Positions 5,694-6,823 of a stretch of 6,823 nucleotides of DNA are shown in pieces. Made by a program: the position numbers and the translations under genes. A model generated the notes under the pieces. The model had not been told where the DNA came from. It did not search any database and saw nothing but the letters and a program-made list of their open reading frames with translations. The stretch is taken from positions 1 through 6,823 of the forward strand of contig JBBDNZ010000038.1 in the NCBI GenBank assembly GCA_040877285.1. Reading direction: 5' to 3'. This DNA comes from CANKHA01 sp040877285. GTDB lineage: Bacteria > Pseudomonadota > Alphaproteobacteria > Rhizobiales > Xanthobacteraceae. The stretch's first letter is position 1, and each line of letters begins with the position of its first letter.

Positions 5694-6823
5694 TTATTCC
5701 TTCTCGTCGCCCTTGGCGGCGCCGTCGCCGGACCGTTGCTTGAGCGCGGCGCCGAGGATGTCGCCGAGCGAGGCGCCGGAATCGGAGGAACCGTATTGGG
5801 CGATCGCTTCTTTTTCTTCGGCGACTTCCAGCGCCTTGATCGACACCGCGGTCTTGCCTGTCTTGCGGTCGAATTGAGTGACGCGGCCGTCGAATTTCTG
5901 CCCGACGGCAAAGCGTTCCGTCCGCTGCTCGGAACGCTCGCGCGCAAGCTCGCTGCGCTTGACGAAGGCGGCAAGATCGGTGCCGATGATTTTCACATCG
6001 AGACCCGTGTCCTTCACCTCGGTCACCTCGCAGGTCACGACCGATCCTTTCTTGAGCTCGGCGGCACCCGCGCTCGCCGCCGGACCGTCGCCCTGCAGCT
6101 GCTTGATGCCAAGCGAGATGCGCTCTTTCTCGATGTCCACGTCGAGGACTTTCGCCTGGACCTTGTCGCCCTTCTTGTATTCCTCGATGACCTGCTCGCC
6201 GGGACGCTTCCAATCCAGGTCGGAGAGGTGGACCATGCCGTCCACGTCGCCGTCGAGGCCGAGGAACAGGCCGAACTCGGTCTTGTTCTTGACTTCGCCT
6301 TCCACGACCGTTCCCGCGGGGTATTTCTCGACAAAGACTTCCCACGGATTGCGCATGGTCTGTTTGAGGCCGAGCGAGATGCGGCGCTTGACCGGGTCGA
6401 CCTCGAGAACCTGCACCTCGACTTCCTGGGAGGTGGAGACGATCTTGCCGGGGTGAACGTTCTTTTTGGTCCATGACATTTCCGACACATGAATGAGGCC
6501 TTCGATGCCGGGCTCAAGCTCGACGAAGGCGCCATAGTCGGTGATGTTGGTGACGCGGCCCTTGAATCGAGAGCCGACCGGGAATTTTGCCTCGATGCCC
6601 TGCCACGGGTCATCGAGCAATTGCTTCATGCCGAGCGAGATGCGGTGGGTCTCGTGGTTGATCTTGATGATCTTGACCTTCACCTGCTGGCCGATGTTGA
6701 GCACTTCGGTGGGATGATTGACGCGCCGCCAGGCGATATCGGTGACGTGCAGCAGACCATCGATGCCGCCGAGATCGACGAAGGCGCCGTAGTCGGTGAT
6801 GTTCTTCACCACGCCGTCGATGA
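5694..6823 (-). CDS. rpsA: 30S ribosomal protein S1 (partial, 5' end outside the window)
   Basis: S1 binds mRNA on the small ribosomal subunit and helps start translation of messages with structured or weak leader regions. The window holds the last 375 residues, and the frame runs off the edge at 6823. Four S1 (OB-fold) repeats are visible. Numbered from the first complete codon they lie at about 1-70 (VVKNITDYGAFVDLGGIDGLLHV), 82-153 (GRVTNITDYGAFVELEPGIE), 169-241 (GEVKNKTEFGLFLGLDGDVD) and 257-328 (a more diverged repeat, TCEVTEVKDTGLDVKI). By match to E. coli S1 these are domains 3 to 6, so about one third of the protein, domains 1 and 2, is missing from view. The tail ends in a charged segment, GDGAAKGDEKE. 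The GTG at 6812 is an internal valine codon in the first visible repeat, not a start. Confidence 0.97.
   Translation of the reverse strand, partial: IDGVVKNITDYGAFVDLGGIDGLLHVTDIAWRRVNHPTEVLNIGQQVKVKIIKINHETHRISLGMKQLLDDPWQGIEAKFPVGSRFKGRVTNITDYGAFVELEPGIEGLIHVSEMSWTKKNVHPGKIVSTSQEVEVQVLEVDPVKRRISLGLKQTMRNPWEVFVEKYPAGTVVEGEVKNKTEFGLFLGLDGDVDGMVHLSDLDWKRPGEQVIEEYKKGDKVQAKVLDVDIEKERISLGIKQLQGDGPAASAGAAELKKGSVVTCEVTEVKDTGLDVKIIGTDLAAFVKRSELARERSEQRTERFAVGQKFDGRVTQFDRKTGKTAVSIKALEVAEEKEAIAQYGSSDSGASLGDILGAALKQRSGDGAAKGDEKE

Noticed and set aside
5554..6474. Long open frame on the minus strand overlapping rpsA (306 codons)
   Set aside because: It is a frame shadow of rpsA: very rich in arginine and low-complexity charged residues, no recognisable domain, while the other frame encodes clear S1 repeats.
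1..6823. Mobile element, CRISPR, defence or toxin-antitoxin system
   Set aside because: No transposase, integrase, spaced repeats or related domains; every coding region is a conserved housekeeping gene in an order typical of the group.

Overview
The window looks like a chromosomal housekeeping region of an alphaproteobacterium. Hyphomicrobiales (Rhizobiales) is most likely, in the broad Bradyrhizobium / Methylocystis / Beijerinckia neighbourhood. The grounds are the high GC content, the protein sequences, a rhizobial-type AccD that lacks most of its zinc-finger cysteines, and a gene order (rpsA - sppA - ihfB - lapA-like - trpF - trpB - trpA - accD) that I recall as common in that order. The genus is not determined.

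All eight genes lie on the minus strand, so transcription runs from high to low coordinates. In that direction: rpsA (ribosomal protein S1, 5' end beyond the window); a 178-bp gap; sppA (membrane-anchored S49 protease); a 97-bp gap; ihfB (IHF beta subunit); a 70-bp gap; a small two-helix LapA/DUF1049 membrane protein; a 76-bp gap with a candidate promoter and palindrome; the tightly coupled trpF-trpB-trpA block, with two 4-base stop/start overlaps; a 118-bp gap holding an imperfect long palindrome of a dispersed-repeat type; and accD (3' end beyond the window). No gap exceeds 300 bases.

Functionally, trpF, trpB and trpA supply three of the late tryptophan steps: phosphoribosylanthranilate isomerase and both subunits of tryptophan synthase. 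The other trp genes are not here, which is consistent with the split trp pathway of alphaproteobacteria. AccD is the carboxyltransferase beta subunit of acetyl-CoA carboxylase (fatty acid synthesis). RpsA supports translation initiation, IHF-beta is half of the IHF nucleoid protein, and SppA acts in the envelope.

I found no mobile element, CRISPR array, tRNA or rRNA, and no sign of a new defence or metabolic system. Every catalytic residue I checked in the enzymes is present. The points worth a second look are small: the degenerate AccD zinc finger, the palindromic element between trpA and accD, the palindromes just upstream of trpF and ihfB, and a near-identical DNA repeat inside rpsA.
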